This document shows, piece by piece, positions 62,035 to 64,000 of a stretch of 64,000 nucleotides of DNA (its first letter is position 1; every line of letters begins with the position of its first letter). Made by a program: the position numbers and the translations under genes. A model generated the notes under the pieces. It saw only the letters and a program-made list of their open reading frames with translations. It ran no database searches and had not been told where the DNA came from. Source of the DNA: Bacteroidales bacterium (GTDB taxonomy: Bacteria; Bacteroidota; Bacteroidia; Bacteroidales; UBA3663); assembly GCA_017561935.1 (NCBI GenBank), contig JAFZBE010000067.1:66752-130751 (forward strand), read 5' to 3'.

Positions 62035-63261
62035 ATGAATAATTTCACATTCTATTCCCCTACTGAGTTTTGTTTCGGACGCGGACGCGAGCAGGAGGTT
62101 GGCCAGCTTTGTGTCAAATATGGTGCCCATCGCGTAATGATTGTCTATGGCGGCGGCTCTGTGGTTCGCAGTGGTCTGCTCGAACGCGTCAAGGCAGCGC
62201 TCGATGCCGCATCTCTCCCCTATTGCGAACTGGGAGGCGTAAGGCCCAACCCCACCGTCCCCAAGGTTTATGAGGGACTCGACCTGGCCCGCACTTTCAA
62301 ACCCGATTTCATGCTAGCCGTAGGTGGTGGTTCTGTAATCGACACCGCCAAAACCATCGCAGCCGGATCTTATTATGAAGGTGACTTCTGGGACTTCTTC
62401 ATTGGCAAGGCCAAAGTCGGCACTTGCCTGCCCGTCGGTGTGGTGCTCACCATTCCTGCAGCTGGCAGCGAGGGCTCAGGCAATGCAGTCATCACCAACG
62501 AAAAGACCTTGCAGAAGCTGGGCATCCGTCAGCCCATGCTCCTACGTCCAAAATTCGCCGTGATGAATCCCGAACTCACCATGACGTTGCCCGAATGGCA
62601 AACCGCCAGCGGCATCTCCGATATGATGGCACATATCATGGAGCGCTATCTCACCAACACGCCCGATGTGCAGATCGGCGACCGCATGGCCGAGGGTATG
62701 TTGCTTGCCATCATGGAAGAGGCCCCCAAGGTCATCGCCAATCCTCGCGACTATGAGGCACGCGCCAACATCATGTGGTGCGGCACCATTGCCCACAACG
62801 ATACCTGCTCCTTGGGACGTCAGGAAGATTGGAACAGTCACGCCATGGAGCATGAGATCTCGGCCGAATACGATGTGACACATGGCGCCGGCCTCGCCGT
62901 CATCTTCCCCGCCTTCCTGCAGTATATGGCCTTTGTGCACCCCCACAAGGTGGCTCAGCTTGCCATGCGTGTGCTAGGCATACAACCTAACCTTCCTACA
63001 GATGCCGATATCAACAACACCAATACCTGGCCCATTGCCGAACAGCAACGCGTCGCCATGGCGGGAGCTTTGAAGCTCAAGAGTTGGTTCCACGATGTGC
63101 TTCACATGCCAGTAAGTTTCGCCCAACTGGGCATCCCGCAGCCCAACCTCGAGTTGCTCAACGAGCGTCTCCACCAGAACAAGGGAGCCGTCATGCCAGG
63201 TTACTTCCCGCTCGATGCCGAGACGACGATGAAGATTTACAAACTCGCACTGAACGATTAA
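62035..63261 (+). CDS. Iron-containing alcohol dehydrogenase (YqhD/BdhA-like)
   Basis: 408 residues. NAD(P) site GGGS (97-100) and metal ligands D196, H200, H269 and H283 (GISDMMAH, NSHAMEHE, VTHGAGL), spaced as in YqhD. Reduces aldehydes to alcohols with NAD(P)H, often detoxifying short aldehydes or disposing of reductant. Followed after 4 nt by an HD-domain gene. Confidence 0.93.
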   Translation: MNNFTFYSPTEFCFGRGREQEVGQLCVKYGAHRVMIVYGGGSVVRSGLLERVKAALDAASLPYCELGGVRPNPTVPKVYEGLDLARTFKPDFMLAVGGGSVIDTAKTIAAGSYYEGDFWDFFIGKAKVGTCLPVGVVLTIPAAGSEGSGNAVITNEKTLQKLGIRQPMLLRPKFAVMNPELTMTLPEWQTASGISDMMAHIMERYLTNTPDVQIGDRMAEGMLLAIMEEAPKVIANPRDYEARANIMWCGTIAHNDTCSLGRQEDWNSHAMEHEISAEYDVTHGAGLAVIFPAFLQYMAFVHPHKVAQLAMRVLGIQPNLPTDADINNTNTWPIAEQQRVAMAGALKLKSWFHDVLHMPVSFAQLGIPQPNLELLNERLHQNKGAVMPGYFPLDAETTMKIYKLALND

Positions 63262-63265
63262 TCGA

Positions 63266-63829
63266 ATGAACGCAAAAGAGTATCTGGAGATCTTGCACAT
63301 AGCCGAACGGCTCAAGGATACACCGAGGCATTGCACTACGTCAAAACGTCGTGTGGAAAGTGTAGCCGAACACAGTTGGAGAATCTCCCTGATGGCATTC
63401 CTTCTCAAGGACGAGTTCCCTGAAGCCGACATCGACAAGGTGGTTAGCATGTGCCTGATCCACGATCTGGGCGAATGCTTCACTGGCGACATCCCCACAT
63501 TCCAGAAGACCAGCGAGGACCGAGAGACCGAGGATTCCCTGCTCTACCGGTGGGTCAAATCCCTGCCGAAGGAGGTTTCCGATAGGATGGTGGCGCTCTA
63601 TACCGAGATGGACGAACAAAAGACCATCGAGGCAAAAATCTACAAGTCGCTCGACAAACTCGAGGCATTAATCCAGCATAACGAGTCGCCCATCGACACC
63701 TGGTCGCCCAACGAATACGACCTCAACAAAATCTACGCCTTCGACACAGTTGCCTTCTCCACCTGGCTCACCGACTTAAGGAAGGAGATCTTGAAGGATA
63801 CGCTTGAAAAGATCGAGAACGAACAATAA
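63266..63829 (+). CDS. HD-domain hydrolase (YfbR-like 5'-nucleotidase family)
   Basis: 187 residues. HD-type metal motif: H in SVAEHSWR, HD in LIHDLGECFTGD, and a later Asp (KSLDKLEALIQ). Relatives dephosphorylate deoxynucleoside monophosphates or related phosphates. Cytoplasmic. Substrate uncertain; the pairing with the alcohol dehydrogenase may be positional only. Confidence 0.88.
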   Translation: MNAKEYLEILHIAERLKDTPRHCTTSKRRVESVAEHSWRISLMAFLLKDEFPEADIDKVVSMCLIHDLGECFTGDIPTFQKTSEDRETEDSLLYRWVKSLPKEVSDRMVALYTEMDEQKTIEAKIYKSLDKLEALIQHNESPIDTWSPNEYDLNKIYAFDTVAFSTWLTDLRKEILKDTLEKIENEQ

Positions 63830-63856
63830 AAAAGAGGGCGTTGGCCCTCTTTTTTA
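63828..63856 (+). terminator. Intrinsic terminator after the HD-domain gene
   Basis: GAGGGC (63834-63839), loop GTTG, GCCCTC (63844-63849), then a run of seven T. It overlaps the stop codon by 2 nt. Confidence 0.85.
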
Positions 63857-63893
63857 TTGCCGTAACCACTTCTTTATCCCGTGTGTTCACATT

Positions 63894-63911
63894 GCGGCCA
63901 AGCTTGGCCGC
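63894..63911. repeat. 18-bp perfect palindrome
   Basis: GCGGCCAAGCTTGGCCGC, self-complementary, 3 nt after the minus-strand tyrosine phosphatase stop. It lacks a loop of fixed size and a U-tract; it may form a hairpin at the mRNA 3' end. Confidence 0.5.
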
Positions 63912-63914
63912 CTC

Positions 63915-64000
63915 TTAACTTATCCTCGCAAGCATTCCCTGGCACCCCTCCAGCACATCGCGCCAGGTGGCCTCAAAATCATCGGTGTACCACGGGTCGG
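63915..64000 (-). CDS. Low-molecular-weight protein tyrosine phosphatase (C-terminal fragment)
   Basis: Only the last 27 residues are in the window. They read DPWYTDDFEATWRDVLEGCQ and on to the stop; the DPWY element matches the D-P-x-Y region holding the general acid of LMW-PTP enzymes, and the helical tail fits. The start and the CX5R loop lie beyond base 64000. In bacteria these phosphatases often act on tyrosine kinases of capsule synthesis, but nothing here shows that link. Confidence 0.7.
   Translation of the reverse strand, partial: DPWYTDDFEATWRDVLEGCQGMLARIS

Noticed and set aside
63894..63911. Intrinsic terminator for the tyrosine phosphatase gene
   Set aside because: The palindrome has no U-tract on the gene's strand; listed only as a palindrome.

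Overview
The window comes from a member of the Bacteroidota, most likely Bacteroidales and probably close to Prevotellaceae. Three things point there: many promoters of the Bacteroidota type (TTTG or TTG, about 20 bp, TAnnTTTG), proteins with type IX secretion C-terminal signals, and a complete bat (Bacteroides aerotolerance) operon. No tRNA, rRNA, insertion sequence, integrase or CRISPR array was seen.

Layout. 1-1826: 3' two-thirds of pyruvate phosphate dikinase (minus). 2041-21676: one minus-strand unit of 19 genes with no gap over 47 nt, running from a promoter at about 21752-21783 to a strong hairpin terminator at 1972-2024. Transcription starts with two envelope genes (LysM plus periplasmic-binding fold; outer-membrane barrel), then dTDP-rhamnose genes, a Wzx-like flippase, Kdo synthesis (KdsA, KdsD), a mutarotase, an SDR, a CDP-glycerol-type transferase, several glycosyltransferases, a YfhO-type membrane protein, the NDP-heptose pathway (HddA, GmhA, fused HddC-GmhB), a GT4 enzyme and finally a NusG/UpxY-like factor. 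This is a surface glycan locus whose putative antitermination factor sits last instead of first.

21884-25878 (plus): tsaD, a type-B T9SS cargo protein, a lytic transglycosylase, a PAP2 phosphatase and a thioredoxin-like protein. 26016-31535 (plus): a tripartite RND efflux pump, noticeably GC-rich. 31583-32008: a striking 42-bp tandem repeat array, followed by a perfect 16-bp hairpin. 32089-35322 (minus): a leucine-rich-repeat T9SS surface protein. 35421-43778 (minus): the moxR-DUF58-bat operon with a BatB-BatC fusion. 43989-46511 (minus): rsmI, a coiled-coil lipoprotein and metA. 46623-53098 (minus): ileS, a DksA-like gene, lspA, a DUF4296 lipoprotein and a compact dacB. 53304-54053 (plus): a possible leader peptide directly coupled to a YiiX-like lipoprotein. 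54060-56486 (minus): an acetyl-CoA:succinate CoA-transferase and RNase Z. 56661-59444 (minus): a large membrane-anchored coiled-coil protein of unknown function. 59609-61768 (minus): an EF-G paralogue lacking the catalytic switch II histidine. 62035-63829 (plus): an iron-dependent alcohol dehydrogenase and an HD hydrolase. 63915-64000 (minus): the tail of a low-molecular-weight tyrosine phosphatase.

Most intriguing points: the IleRS with a GIHH signature in place of HIGH, the GTPase-defective-looking EF-G, the membrane-anchored coiled-coil protein, the 42-bp array, the promoter-distal NusG paralogue, and the leader peptide coupled to a lipoprotein gene.
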